Origin: Gracilaria gracilis
Lineage: Eukaryota; Rhodophyta; Florideophyceae; Gracilariales; Gracilariaceae
DNA length: 64,000 bases
NCBI GenBank assembly: GCA_030374805.1
Contig: JARGSG010000051.1
Span: 342,579-406,578, forward strand
Direction: 5' to 3'
This document shows, piece by piece, positions 1-10,756 of the stretch (position 1 is the first letter of the stretch; each line of letters starts with the position of its first letter). Both the position numbers and the translations under genes were made by a program. Below the pieces are notes generated by a model. It ran no database searches. It was given only the letters and a program-made list of their open reading frames with translations, and was not told the DNA's origin.

Positions 1-123
1 CGTTCTCATAATCAGAGTACAGGAAGTGAGAATATTAAGGAGATGAAGGAGTTTGTTGAAACTTGGTCTGATAAGCTCTTTGACAAAGTGAAGAACAACC
101 TACCCGCTTTCTTCGATGAGTAG
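1..123 (+). CDS. 3' end of an unidentified gene
   Basis: The first base opens a frame that reads 40 codons to a TAG at 121-123. It is hydrophilic and rich in Lys, Glu and Asn, and ends ...NNLPAFFDE. The frame runs off the left edge, so only the C-terminus is visible. The gene is convergent with POLA2, whose stop codon lies about 165 bp downstream. No domain can be named from this tail. Its reality rests on an open frame with plausible composition and a tail-to-tail position, so confidence is moderate. Confidence 0.45.
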   Translation, partial: RSHNQSTGSENIKEMKEFVETWSDKLFDKVKNNLPAFFDE

Positions 124-286
124 AGTACGCACTTTGCATGAAGAACTATCAGAAATGAGGTACTCTCAATCGTGGAAATAATTAGTAAGGGGCTCGCACC
201 ATTTGCGTAGAGAAACTACGATTGCATGACTTACCAAGGGTACAGCGGTAGCCTATTGCTAGCCCAACCCACCTAGTTGCAGCTCT

Positions 287-2202
287 TCAAGCAAGGACTG
301 TCACAAATGTGTTTGAATCATCTACCCTTATCTTCCCACTTAGGCCGAGATTCACAGCAATGGCACCGCCGTCAACACTCCTGGCAAATGCTTTCGACTT
401 GGACGGCATGATGATCACGTCGACAGTATCACCAGTGTCCACGTTCATGTTACCCAGACGGTCCAGAAAGTTCGTGTCCAGAGGCACTGAGTTGCTTGGC
501 GGGATGGTTGGGTAGAACGAGAGTTGCCTCAACATGTGGGATACAATAGAGCCCAAGTGATCTTGCTTGTTCATGCACACACTATCAGCAGATTTATCCA
601 AAAGCGTTGACAGCGACGATGTGCCCACAAACGAGACGTGTTGCCCGTCTTTCGCGCCCACCCGTAACACGGATGGGTTTGGGTGCAGATGAATGTTCCG
701 ATCTTGTTGTTTATACGGCCAGCAGAAAGCTGGTTGGGGACAAACAAAGTCGTGGTGAACGTCTTCCAGTGCTGGAATCAGCACAAATTGCGAAACCGTG
801 TCGCCGCTGTCCGCCATCCTGGATATCGTCGCTTGTAGCAGAGGGATAACTCGAGAAGCCAACAGTTGACCAAACGGCATCGGGGTTTGTTCGGAGATGT
901 GTTGGTTAGATTCCTCTACAAATGGACCGGTTAAGATGACAACGTCTGGTTTGTTGCGCTTAATGATCTGTAGAAGATCCGTGAGAGGCTCGTACTTGAG
1001 ATTGGACGAACAGGTAAACGGTCCCGCTGCCACGACGAGGTTGGCATACGATTGGGCGTCTTGGTCTGCCGACGTGCTCGGTTGGATTTCATCGTCATGT
1101 TCTATCTTAGCTTGATGTTCACCGTTGGGGACGCAACGTCGCTATTTGGGTGTTTGCATGGCGTTATCGTAGATGGCATGTACGTCAGACAGTCTGCTGT
1201 TGGTGTTAACGCCCTCGACGACGACAATCATGCCCGGGTTTATAGACAACGGATGCTCGTTCTCGACAAGCCTATTGAGATTGAGTTTGATTCGGTTTCC
1301 ATCTTCGTTCTCCAGAACGACGGACTGGATATTAACCGACCCCTTCGAAGATGCATCATTCTCCTCCAGCTCAGTTGTGATATGACCAGCGATGAGAACA
1401 GTGGCGGGACTGTGGTCCAGCAAGTTGGCGGACGACAAGGGAGGCATTTGCTCTGCACGCAGCAGCTTGACTCGCTTGAGGATGTGCTCTGTGAGGGTTT
1501 GCATATGACTACGCACATCGTTAATGCGCTGGCGTAGAAGGTTGGTCATATACGTGGTGCGCTCACGGTCAACGGGGCTGAGCGACTGCACGGACACAGC
1601 GCTACGCACATGGACAGACATTGGGTTATGCAGAGTAGCTTGAGAGTTATCCAGCGACGCTTGCACGCGTCCCGTGCCCGTACGTTTCGCATACTCGTTA
1701 TCGAGCAAGTCATCTCCCGGCAGCGGTTCATCCTAAAGCAACCCAGTGCGCTTCGACTGGGTGACAGATTGCTCAAGCGCATTGCTCAAGTCACGAACAA
1801 TCACAAGTTAATGTCGTGGGTGACCAGCGGCTCATCCTCGACCAACGCCCTCATCACAGTATTTGAACAGATCGACCTCAAAAAAGTCATCCGTGTGGTT
1901 AATACGCGTGGGAGTGGGGGTGGGGAGGGAAGCAACGATTGCGGCGAGCGCTTGGGCGTGAGCTTTGAATTGGACACAGGCTTTGATCAAGCAACGTGCA
2001 GCGCCTTTTGCCTCAGATGGGCGACGAAGTCGCTGAGCTCCTGCTCCGTTGGCACGCCCGTGGACTTGGCGTTGGAGAGCGCCCATGCCTCCCACTTGCA
2101 GTCGAGCTGATCGGACGTGAGCGTGTTCTGTTCGCACGCGGCGTGCGCAATGTGGCATAGCGCTTTCGGCAGCACGCAACCGCCGAGTGAGAAACTGTGC
2201 AT
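287..2202 (-). CDS. POLA2: DNA polymerase alpha subunit B (primase complex B subunit), frame interrupted
   Basis: B subunit of DNA polymerase alpha-primase, which starts DNA synthesis in the nucleus. The C-terminal block (1141 to 287) carries the family signature: VVAAGPFT, DVVILTGPF, ALEDVHHDFVCPQPAF and a closing segment with DVIIMPSKSKAF and the GGAIAVN strand. The block 1733 to 1145 is the OB-fold part (ending GMIVVVEGVN). The proposed start ATG is at 2202-2200, and 2202-1990 gives a plausible N-terminal helical domain. The pieces do not form one open frame. There is a TGA at 1989-1987 followed in frame by a Ser/Pro/Lys-rich linker (1986-1801), another TGA near 1801, and a TAG at 1144-1142 in frame with both flanking conserved blocks. 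A short intron ending at TTTAG just before the GATGAACCG at about 1733 is plausible. The TAG is harder to explain by splicing. Either there are two or three short introns, or the copy is a recent pseudogene or contains sequence errors. Confidence 0.8.
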
Positions 2203-3093
2203 GATGGCGACGAGGAAGACGACGACCCCACAGCCCTGGGGCCCAAGGGTAGCGGTATACCACCGTCTCCACCGAGGCGGGTACCGTTGGTATACGCTCC
2301 CGTGGGTCCGCAAGGCACGGCGCAGCTGCTGCGGTTTGGTGCGCGCGCCACGCGTTTTGACGGGAAAGCAAACGCAACGTGTTCGCGCGTGCGCGCGCCG
2401 ACGCTGTGACCCGCGCGCGACGACGCTGTGACCGTCGCGCGCGCGCGTGCGCCAGCCTTCAGCGCGCACAGCGAGCGCAGGCGGCGCGAATCGGCACGCG
2501 TTCAAATGGGCGGCGCGCGCCCGCGATCGCTGCGCCGCAACGGGCCGAAGCGCAAACAGCCACCAATCAGCGGCATCCACGTGCATAGCGAGCGCGGACA
2601 CGACAGCGCGTTGGAACGCGCAGCGTGTGGCGGAGCGACGGCGCCCGTGTGCGACGTACGCGTCGTATGTCGCGCCCCATGCGCAGCGCGCGCGTGTGCG
2701 CCACCGCACGCCGCGCCCCCCCTGCCGACCGCCCACCCCCCGCACCCGCCGCCCGCCGCCCGCCACCGCCGCGCGCGCGCTGCTGCAGTTGCTGTGCGCG
2801 CTTGTCGACGCGCTGCGCTCGCCTCTTCTTTTTGTATCTTCGCGCGCGCCACTTGCGCCACCGACTGTCTGCAGCGCCTTTTTCTTTCCGCTCTCATACG
2901 TCGTCGTCGTCGTCGTCGTGCCCGTTGCCTTTCGTCGTGCTCGTCGCATTCGTCGCCGTTGCTCGCAGCTTGTTTCCCGCCACACACACGCACGCACCCT
3001 CAACTACAGCACGTTATCCCAGCCGCTGCGTCCTGGTGCTCGTCGTCGTCGTCGTCACCGTCGTCGCCGTCGTCGTCGTCTCCCGTCGGCGTC
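2203..3093. promoter_or_regulatory. GC-rich divergent intergenic region with triplet repeats
   Basis: The segment lies between the start of POLA2 (minus) and the plus-strand gene starting at 3094. It is very rich in G, C and CpG, with runs of GCGCGC and several (GTC)n/(CGT)n tracts around 2900-2925, 2925-2965 and 3035-3085. Long overlapping open frames on both strands here come from GC bias and I do not treat them as genes. The position suggests a shared bidirectional promoter and 5' untranslated regions. Confidence 0.5.
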
Positions 3094-4250
3094 ATGCAGA
3101 CCACGCCGCTCGCAGTGGATGACAGCATAGCTGTCGCGCTGCCGCCTGCCGTCGCCGTCATCAAGTCGCTCAAGTTTTCGCCGCAACAGTCGCTGTTTGA
3201 CAAGCAGGTCATGCACGCATGGGAGGCTGACTATTGTCTACACGCGCACGCCGTCGTGCTGGCCGACTCCATTGCCCATCAGGCGTTGCAACTCTCCACC
3301 ACCACCACGCAGCCTGCGCACGTGCTCCTGCCGTCCTTGTCGTCTCGTTCCGAGTTGCTGCAGTCCATGTGCGCGCTGCAGCGCAATATCCAAAGGCGTT
3401 GCAGGCGCGCGTCAACAACATGCTCGTGAAGCCGCGTTCGTACCGCTTGTCGCATCGCCGGCAGCTGTCAGAGCCGGAACTGCGCGCCTTTGTCTTCATC
3501 ATTCTCAATTGCGTCGGCGTGGAAGGGCCGTTGCCGTGTGAGCGACGATCGTCCTCTCGCCATCGTTCCGATCTGTTCAACTGCCGCAACTTTGCAGAAA
3601 TGGATGGCGACCAGGTGCTTCACTTCCTGTCCCCGAGCAGGAAGCACTTCACGCAGGGCCTGTTGGAAGTAGACGATGAGTTTGCCGCCATGTACAACGA
3701 GAACAAGTTCCGCGCGGCGAGGGAGGTGCTCAAGGCCGTCTACGGCTGCTCTCTCACCGTTGACGAGGCCATGACGCTGGGCGCTTCTGTCATTGCGGAG
3801 GTGCTCGCTGAGGAGCCGGGCAGTGTCGTTGGCGCCGATGCGCAATTCACACCCGCCACTCTGTCGAAGCCCATCCCGGGCATTGCTGATGTTCACCTCA
3901 GCAATACGTTTCGCAACCAAAACGGCAGCAGGAATCGCACCACCGACGACTCGGGAATGCTTGAGTTTTTGTGCGAATTGCGAATGGAGGACGAGAAGAG
4001 GCTGGCTACTACTGATGTTGTTGATACGCGTGCGCCTTCCAACGAGGGCGGAAAGCAATCCAACTCCCCTGTTGTAGAAAACGGCGAAAAGCCCGACAGC
4101 AATGAAGAGGAAACGCCGGTCGAAACGGACGTTGACCCGTTCCAAGATGATATGGATTACTTGAAGGATGGGTTTGAAGTTGTTCAAGAGGCGTGTAAAG
4201 TGCACAACTTTCGCGAGAAGAGCAATGAAGAGGATCGGTACACCAGCACA
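3094..4250 (+). CDS. N-terminal half of an AAA-ATPase-like protein (winged-helix type), fused in frame to NRAMP
   Basis: ATG at 3094 opens a frame (MQTTPLAVDD...) that leaves register near 3395. Coding continues in the next frame (KALQARVNNM...) to 4250, so there is a one-base break or a very short intron. Visible features are a helical segment followed by LSEPELRAFVFIIL, FLSPSRKHFTQGLLEVDDEF and LAEEPG, a charged low-complexity linker (about 4020-4130), and DPFQDDMDYLKDGFEVV. From memory these blocks resemble the region upstream of the ATPase core in an algal/stramenopile family of CDC48-like AAA proteins with winged-helix segments. That assignment is unverified. No Walker motifs are present, because the sequence switches to transporter sequence at about 4250. 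It shares the divergent promoter with POLA2. Confidence 0.4.
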
Positions 4251-5705
4251 AAACTTATTCTGGCCAACTTTATGGCTCTCTTACAACAAGTCCTCGCGGC
4301 GAGAATGGGAATCGTTACTCGTGCACATCTCGCAGAGCTTTGTCGAGATGAATATCCCCGATTCGCAACGTATGCTCTTTGGGTCATGGCAGAACTCGCA
4401 ATCATTGCCACAGACCTTACTGAAGTTTTGGGAACTGCGATTGGCATTCATCTACTTTTCGGCCTACCTCTCATGGCCGGTGTCGTAATCACAGCACTAG
4501 ACACGTTCTTGCTGCTAAGCGCTCAAAACCAAGGCATGAGACGCATAGAGCAAGTGATCTTCATGTTTCTGGTAGTGATATCCTTCTGTTTCGTTTTGGA
4601 GCTCTTCATGTCCAAACCCAGTGTTTCCGGAGTACTGGGTGGAGTTTTTGTCCCACGCCTCGACACGTCGAGCCTGTACTTTGCCACAGGCATTGTTGGA
4701 GCAACTGGTACGCCATATAACTTTTATTTGCACTCTGCGTTGGTCATCGAGCGTGTTCCAGATCGATCCCGTGAGACTCTGCAATCCGAGTGCCGATACA
4801 ACCTTATTGACACTAACATTGCTCTTAACGCTGCATTATTCATCAACTGTGCCATTCTAATCATTGCGGCCGCCAACTTCTGCACAAAGGGGATTGAAGT
4901 TACTACTCTTTCGAAAGCGTATCATCTTCTCGAAAACACAGGCTTCAAAGTTGGTAAGCTAGAAGTTGCTCCTTTACTGTTCGGGGTAGCGCTTATAGCA
5001 TCAGGCCAAAGCTCTACGCTATGCGGAACTGTAGCAGAGCAATACGTCATGGAAGGGTTTCTTGATCTTCGCGCTCCACCAGTTATTCGTCGGCTTGTTA
5101 CACGTCTCATCGCCATTATCCCTGCTCTGGTTGTCATCTCCATCATGGGCGATACCGGGACTTACCAACTGCTCATCTTTTGTCAGGTCGTACTTTCTCT
5201 TCAACTCCCATTTGCTATTGTTCCAATGATACGATTTATAAATTCCACGCGAAGAATGAATGAGTTCAAGAACTCGAAGTTCGTGTCTATGCTAGCATGG
5301 GCTGCTGCAGGAATCACTGTCTGTCTTAATATATGCGTTCGTGCTTCATTCGATAATTCAGGGGGTCCAGTCGAGTCATGTAGGATTGAAGCTCCTCACT
5401 CTTGCATGCATTGCGCCGCTCTTCGTGGCCATAATGATATTTCTTGCATGGATCGCGTTCAGAACAGAAACTGGAGGATCAGGCCCAGTCAAGAGGGTTG
5501 AAGATGAATATGACTTCGTGTCGGAAGATGGATTTGAGTTATATTCGTTAGGGTCTCCTGTCGGGAGCCTGCCGACCCGTCTCCGATGACTGTAACGTTG
5601 CGTATCGCACCTGAAGAACCTCCAGAGCTTAACGAAGCCGTTGACTTGTATAGAACAGAAAAAGTTGCGAGGAAGCGACAATCGCAACAACAACTTAACA
5701 TATGA
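4251..5705 (+). pseudogene. NRAMP-type metal transporter lacking TM1, 3' part frameshifted
   Basis: NRAMP proteins are proton-coupled transporters of divalent metals such as Mn and Fe. From 4251 the frame matches the family: ALLQQVLAARMGIVT (TM2), LWVMAELAIIATDLTEVLGTAIGI (TM3, conserved), and the TM6-type segment VEVAPLLFGVALIASGQSSTLCGT ending GQ. About ten hydrophobic helices follow in order. TM1, which carries the DPGN metal-binding motif, is absent and is replaced in frame by the AAA-like sequence upstream. Near 5345-5380 the reading shifts into another frame that supplies the last helix (LLTLACIAPLFVAIMIFL), and a further shift near 5580 would give a basic C-terminal tail ending at the TGA at 5703-5705. 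Loss of TM1 plus two frame breaks argue for a non-functional copy or a recent rearrangement. An assembly chimera is the alternative. Confidence 0.7.
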
Positions 5706-5797
5706 ATTGTCACTTAAACTATTCTAAACTTTGTGTAAAAGTATTGAGGCTCCGTCGTACTGTCTTACTCTCCTGCTGAATCAGAACCTTGGTCAGC

Positions 5798-6293
5798 CTA
5801 AGGCATCCAGTTTGAGTCTTCGACAAGAGAATTTCGAACCAAGGTCTTTATATCTAATCGCTTGACCCCTTCGGCTGGTTCTATGTGGCTTTCATCATCA
5901 GAATCTTCAAAGTTATCAGTGTGTTCACTTGCTTCTCCCGCATCAATCTTGCCACGCGGTTCAGAAGTTGTCTCGGTTTGCTCATTCATTTCAGCAACTT
6001 GCTTCAATTCGTTTTGTCCTCCCTCTGAATCACGCCTTTCGGAGGCATCATTCTTCACTGAATCGCTCTCAACGTCATCCCCGGAACCTACAACATGAGG
6101 GGGACTTAGATGAGGCACAATCGATCCAGTTTCTGAAGGTCTTGGCGTCTCTTTTTCGGAAACGATTGGAACATCCTTGCGTGTAGTGTGCTTTGTCTGC
6201 CTTCCTCCCATATGTTCAGAATGATCATCTGATATCAAAGCCTCCTCTTCATCGGCAGCCAGAACATTTACCTCTTCTGTGCGTCTCTCGTCC
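5798..6293 (-). CDS. acidic low-complexity protein fragment, unidentified
   Basis: An open minus-strand frame runs from about 6293 to a stop at 5798; the first ATG is at 6238 (146 codons). It is rich in Glu, Asp, Ser and Thr, hydrophilic, with no recognisable domain, and ends ...LVRNSLVEDSNWMP. In-frame sequence continues upstream of the ATG (EEVNVLAADEEEA) to a TAA just 5' of an ACAG/GACGAG boundary, so this could be a 3' exon whose upstream exon I cannot find. It is convergent with the NRAMP-like gene. A role with the adjacent transposase is possible, but it shows no Myb/SANT features. Confidence 0.35.
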
Positions 6294-6359
6294 TGTTAAC
6301 TCCATAAGTTGAGAGCTGAGAGAAAGAGGGCAAGCGACTGGTCAATCAGTAACCCAAAA

Positions 6360-7676
6360 TCAGGCAGTGGAGACCACGCGGGCGTACGGGCGCGTCAAGT
6401 TGAGATCTTCTACAATTTGTACCATCTGTGATCTCTTCATAGACACCTCTGCATTATCAGAATTGCTCAATGTTCCGCAGTGTTCGTACCAATCATCCGC
6501 ATGCTCTTTGACCTTGAGCATGTCCTCCCTGCTGTACTCCGAAATATCCTGCACTCCCTCTTGCTCTATAATAAAATTATGGAGCTTCATGCATACGGCG
6601 ACAACACGAGTGTTCTTAGAGAGTTCAAACTTCAAACCATTTTTCAGGATAGGAAACTTGGAAACCAATATTCCAAACGCCTGCTCAACAACAATGCGCA
6701 AAGAAGAAAGATAATAATTGAACACTTGCTCCCACGCTGATGCTTTTGACATAGGAATGGGGGTTATAAGAAATTCAGAGCACACGTAAGCCTCGTCCCC
6801 AACGATCCATATTCCTAGTGGTAGTCCTTTTTCTCTTAGATACTTACCTAGCTCTGACACGCTAAAACATAGCGAGTCATGTGTAGCACCCGAGCACTTA
6901 ATAGACGCAAATAGAAAACGATAGTCATGAGATGCGACCGCCTGAACCGGTAGTCCGTAGTACCCTTTTCTGGTAAAGAAGGAGGCAGGGTTGTATTCCT
7001 CACCTGGACAAGCAATTCTGACCAATATACCATCTACAGCGCCTATGCAACCAGTAAATGGGCTTGGAGCGCGTCTAAACGTTTTGAAGCCATCAGCCAG
7101 TTGTCGATAACCCATGTCATTCTTCGGAAGGCCTGGAAACTTCAGTACCTTGTTGAGAACCGCACAAGTGTCGTGAAAGACCTTGTATACGGTCGATGGG
7201 CCACATTTATAGCCCTTGAATATATCCTGATAACGTGCTCCGCCGAGGAAAGACAACGTCATCTCCAAACGACTCTGCGGAGAAATAGCCCAGTTTTTCG
7301 CCCTGCGTGCCATCTCATTATCGCGTTGAAGATGCCTACCGACCCTTGAGAGCAATCGTTTGAAACTAGATCGCTTCATACGATAAAGACTAGAGTAGCA
7401 CCTTTCGTTTAAAGAGAAAGTTAATAGTTCATCGTATCGTGCAGAAAGCTTTCTAATGGGCGGAAAGAGAGATGTGCTTCGATTTCGTCGCTTGTGTCGT
7501 TGCCTGAGATAATAGGCGCCAAAAGTCATTGTTTGCGCAATAAGTGAGTGAAGGTTAGATTGATCCATAACAATTGGTTGGCAGGTGGTAATAGTATCGC
7601 AAGGAAACGTACTAACGCAGACCATAGTGGGATCTAGATGGCATCTAAGTATAAATGTGAGCTTGTCTATCCTCAT
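6360..7676 (-). CDS. PIF/Harbinger (DDE_4) transposase or HARBI1-like protein
   Basis: An uninterrupted 438-codon frame. Residues about 80-200 are a helical DNA-binding part with a helix-turn-helix look (YQDIFKGYKCGPSTVYKVF). The DDE domain then has the acidic residues of the family: D215 in GAVDG, D267 in GATHDS, D294 in GDEAY and E331 in RIVVEQAFGIL. It ends with the typical CMKLHNFIIE segment. In this family the transposase cuts and pastes DNA elements with 3-bp (TWA) target duplications, usually with a separate Myb-like partner, which I do not see here. The start could be the ATG at 7676 or the later one at about 7568 (MDQSNLH). I found no convincing terminal inverted repeats on either side, so this is either a decayed element with an intact gene or a domesticated copy. 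Confidence 0.85.
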   Translation of the reverse strand: MRIDKLTFILRCHLDPTMVCVSTFPCDTITTCQPIVMDQSNLHSLIAQTMTFGAYYLRQRHKRRNRSTSLFPPIRKLSARYDELLTFSLNERCYSSLYRMKRSSFKRLLSRVGRHLQRDNEMARRAKNWAISPQSRLEMTLSFLGGARYQDIFKGYKCGPSTVYKVFHDTCAVLNKVLKFPGLPKNDMGYRQLADGFKTFRRAPSPFTGCIGAVDGILVRIACPGEEYNPASFFTRKGYYGLPVQAVASHDYRFLFASIKCSGATHDSLCFSVSELGKYLREKGLPLGIWIVGDEAYVCSEFLITPIPMSKASAWEQVFNYYLSSLRIVVEQAFGILVSKFPILKNGLKFELSKNTRVVAVCMKLHNFIIEQEGVQDISEYSREDMLKVKEHADDWYEHCGTLSNSDNAEVSMKRSQMVQIVEDLNLTRPYARVVSTA

Positions 7677-8022
7677 GGCTTGTTCAAATTTAAACTACCT
7701 CGTAGAAGAATGGTACGCAAAAGGCAATCAGAATAGGTTGACGGGGAGGCAGAGTTCTTTAAGGTTTGGGTTCGAAGGGAAAATGGAACAGTTGAGGGAT
7801 CTAGTTGAAAGATCTCGACGGGAAGACGGCAATTGTATCTCCGAGAGCCGCTCTCTATAAGCGAATGCTTACCCTTTGCTGACACACTTTTCATGGGAAG
7901 CCGATCCGATTTAGCAAATGCTGAATGTTGAGTTTTACTAAGATTCTAAATAAAAAACGTCAAGAAAGTACTGGCACGCTGGTACGCTAGAACGGCTGGT
8001 ACGGATGTGTAGAAAGACCCTC
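7677..8022. other. no gene recognised
   Basis: The short plus-strand frame here is not supported by any recognisable motif. The segment ends where homology to the inverted copia leader begins. Confidence 0.4.
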
Positions 8023-8606
8023 AATGCTTATGTTACACAAAGAGGGGAGAGGCTGGAGTGGAGTACTCTCGACACTCAACAGCGAGGGCCCCAGCGGAGA
8101 CCGTGTAACAAAGTCTACAACGCTCGTCGGGACGCGTCCCGTACGCGATCACAGGCGGAGTTCGGGTACTCGACGCCTGGAGTATACTCACGGGTGAGAC
8201 AGAACTCAAACCCGGAAACAAGAAAGAAGACGAAGGAAAAGCAGCGGGTCCACTGGCAGGAGTTCTCTAGCTCCGGTTACCCTAGAGGTCCGAACCTCTG
8301 ATCCCTGGTTACTCTCTCCAGGTGAGATGCGATATCTTCTTGACCTACCCTGCTCTGCGCACTTCAGAGCGAGGGGCTTTACAATCCGTACGAGACGTCC
8401 CAGGGAGGTTAGTAGCCAAAGATATGCGTTCACCAGTTAGCCCCTGCTAGTCACTTGCGGGAAATCAGCGCGGTCCTTCGCGCTCGCTCGTTCGCTCGCT
8501 CGCCCAATACGCGTACCTGTCGCAGATAGGAAAACTTCTTAGAATCCAAATGAAAAGTTAGAAGAGCGTGACGTCTGCGAATAGTCGACGCTCTGGGCCC
8601 ATAACC
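8023..8606 (-). mobile_element. copia leader (5' untranslated region) of the A family, inverted
   Basis: Read on the minus strand, this is closely similar to the leaders of elements B (13212-14213) and C (38418-39215). Shared landmarks are the GGTTATGGGCC segment right after the LTR, the GGCGTCGAGT and GACGCGTCCCG blocks, and the TGTGTAACATAAGCATTGAG stretch where similarity stops at about 8023. No gag follows; unrelated sequence lies beyond. See the LTR entry at 8607. Confidence 0.8.
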
Positions 8607-9335
8607 TTACGCAACGAACGCAGGTTAGAGGAGGAAAGAAGAAAGTAGTGAAGAAGATGAGTAAGACAAACAAAGGGGGTAGGCCACCTTCTTCCCGAGT
8701 TTAGTGATCGGGCAGCGATCGCAACCTACAAATTCTCTAGCGCGCGCCACCGCCGTCGCAGCCAGCGACATAACTGCACACGTTGTCAAAGTGTACACTT
8801 TGACAGCAAAAGCGCGCGCAAAACACAATACGACTTCAAACAACTAAATCAAATCGTGCCAAATCCAATGCCAACTCCATGATCCATATCTTGCTCTAAA
8901 AAATTGACAATTTCGGTCTGGCACAGCCAACACCCTCGCGCAGCTCAGAATCGCACATTCGCTCCAAAACCCTTCATAGTAGCCCAGAATCGCATACATT
9001 GCACAACCCCTCACAATGGCCTATAATAACAGACACTCCCCTAACGCATAACTCGCCACCACCTACAGGCTGCAGCCATTCACAGCGTACCACTTGTTCT
9101 ATCTGCCCTTCTCGCTCCATACAACACGTTCCACTTGTGCAAACCACGTTGCATGTAGCCATTTGCAGTAGCCACTCATATAGCAGTATCACGTTCGGTT
9201 CGCGGAGACACGCATATGCGCTTTTCCCATGAGGGTGCCCAAAAGTACCCATGCTCCCCTGCAACTTTGTATTCCAAGTACTTGGAGCACCCTTGAGGGA
9301 CTGAGAGGCACTCGACCACATCCATACATCAACAT
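8607..9335 (-). repeat. inverted LTR of copia element A
   Basis: A 729-bp LTR on the minus strand, starting TGTTGATGTATGG at 9335 and ending just before GGTTATGGGCC. It is the same LTR type as the direct copy at 19866-20593 and the MITE-containing copy at 37317-38417. The first base of the LTR (9335) abuts plus-strand protease coding sequence of element A directly. Confidence 0.85.
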
Positions 9336-10694
9336 GAGTGATGCACTCCTGGTTCCTTCAATGGAGTTCAACTTGGTTTCTGTGGGTTGCGGGCTGCTTA
9401 GCCGACAAACAGATTGAGTCACGTTTCCGTTCTGCAGAAGTTCGTCTGATTCATGACAATGGTTTCCACATTGGGTCAGGAAAGCGCAATAAACGTTCCG
9501 GACTGTACATTTTGCCGGAACCGGTAGCGCATTTCACTGATGAACGAGCTCTTACTTCCAGCCAGGTTGATTTGGATTGCGCATTGAAGGCCTCGATGAC
9601 TGCTTTGACACAGCTATGGCACCGAAGACTTGCACATATGAACCCAGAGACTTGCAAGTTGTTCACAAACATGCAGATGGTGTGCCAAGTCTTGCGAAAA
9701 TGGAGGAGGTCTGTCGGTCATGCCGTCTTGGAAAAGCGCACAAACTACCGTCTCCTGGTTCATTTAGTCGTGAATCGTCAGTTGGTGACAAAGTGCACAC
9801 TGACATCATCGGTCCACTCACCACATCGTTTCCGGACAGGTTTAAGTATGCGTCAGCATTCGTAGATGACCGCTCACGATATGTTATCATTGGATTCATG
9901 AAACACCGCAGCCAAATCAGTGAGGTGTATGATGGTGGTGCTCAGAAGCTCAAGCAGCTTGGAGGAGTGGCGGTGAAGAAACTGCACTCGGATGACACTA
10001 AGGAATACATTGCGTTACAAGATAATCCAGAAAACGCATTTGAAGACACTTCCTTTTCACCTCCGTACACTCCGGAACACAACGCCATAGCCGAGCGCAT
10101 CAATCGCACTATGGAGGAAGCAGCTCGGGCTATGCTCATTCAGGCCAATCTACCGGAATGTTTGTGGGTCTTTGCGTTGAAACATGTACAGTTTGTGCGG
10201 AACCGTGTTCCACATTCAACTACTGGAAGCACTCCGTACTCGTTGATCACGGGAAACAGGCCGACATTGAAGCACACCCGTGTGTTTGGATGTGCAGCTT
10301 TCGTACTGAAGATGATCGAAGGAACCAAGTTCGAGTCTCGTGCACTTGAGGGGGTGTACTTGCAGACTCTTGAGCATGGTGTATTCGATGTACTTGTCAG
10401 AGATGATGATGGTCTACCGCGCATCATGTACTCACGTCATGTCACATTTGATGAGAATTCATTCCCTGGTGCCGAGTACTTGGAGGAGTTTATGGAGGAT
10501 GAATGTGCATCTGACACAGACTACAGTTCTGAGCCTGCGCCATGCTCCGACTCCGACGGCTCTTACTCAGATGATCCTGGTGACGAAGTAAATGTGGATG
10601 ACATTTGTGACAGTACGAGTGGCCCCGATGATGAATCTGGCCCAATTGCCGAAGAAGCATTACCTGCACCAAGTAATGAAAGCAGTGATGATGG

Positions 10695-10756
10695 TTTTTT
10701 TCAATCAATTGCTTTTTATTTATAGTGTTCCCAATGTCCCATGAAGAGCAGCAGGG
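10695..10756 (-). mobile_element. LINE 3'-tail insertion in element A
   Basis: About 60 bp matching the reverse complement of the 3' end of the LINE at 24000-26195 (CAATTGATTG, then GGGACATTGGG, then CTGCTGCTCTT-like sequence), with the poly(A) end as a T run on the plus strand. It is a severely 5'-truncated insertion and introduces the stop in ...FFQSIAFYL. A short repeat (ATGG) flanks it, too short to call a target duplication with certainty. Confidence 0.7.

Noticed and set aside
1142..1989. Reassigned stop codons (TAG/TGA read as sense)
   Set aside because: Other long genes (USP, ubiquilin, carrier, hydrolase, ALIX) are free of in-frame stops and end at normal stops, so a changed code is not supported.
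2428..3093. Long plus and minus frames of 160-330 codons
   Set aside because: They overlap in several frames in a very GC-rich repeat region and have Arg/Ala/Pro-only composition; composition artefacts.
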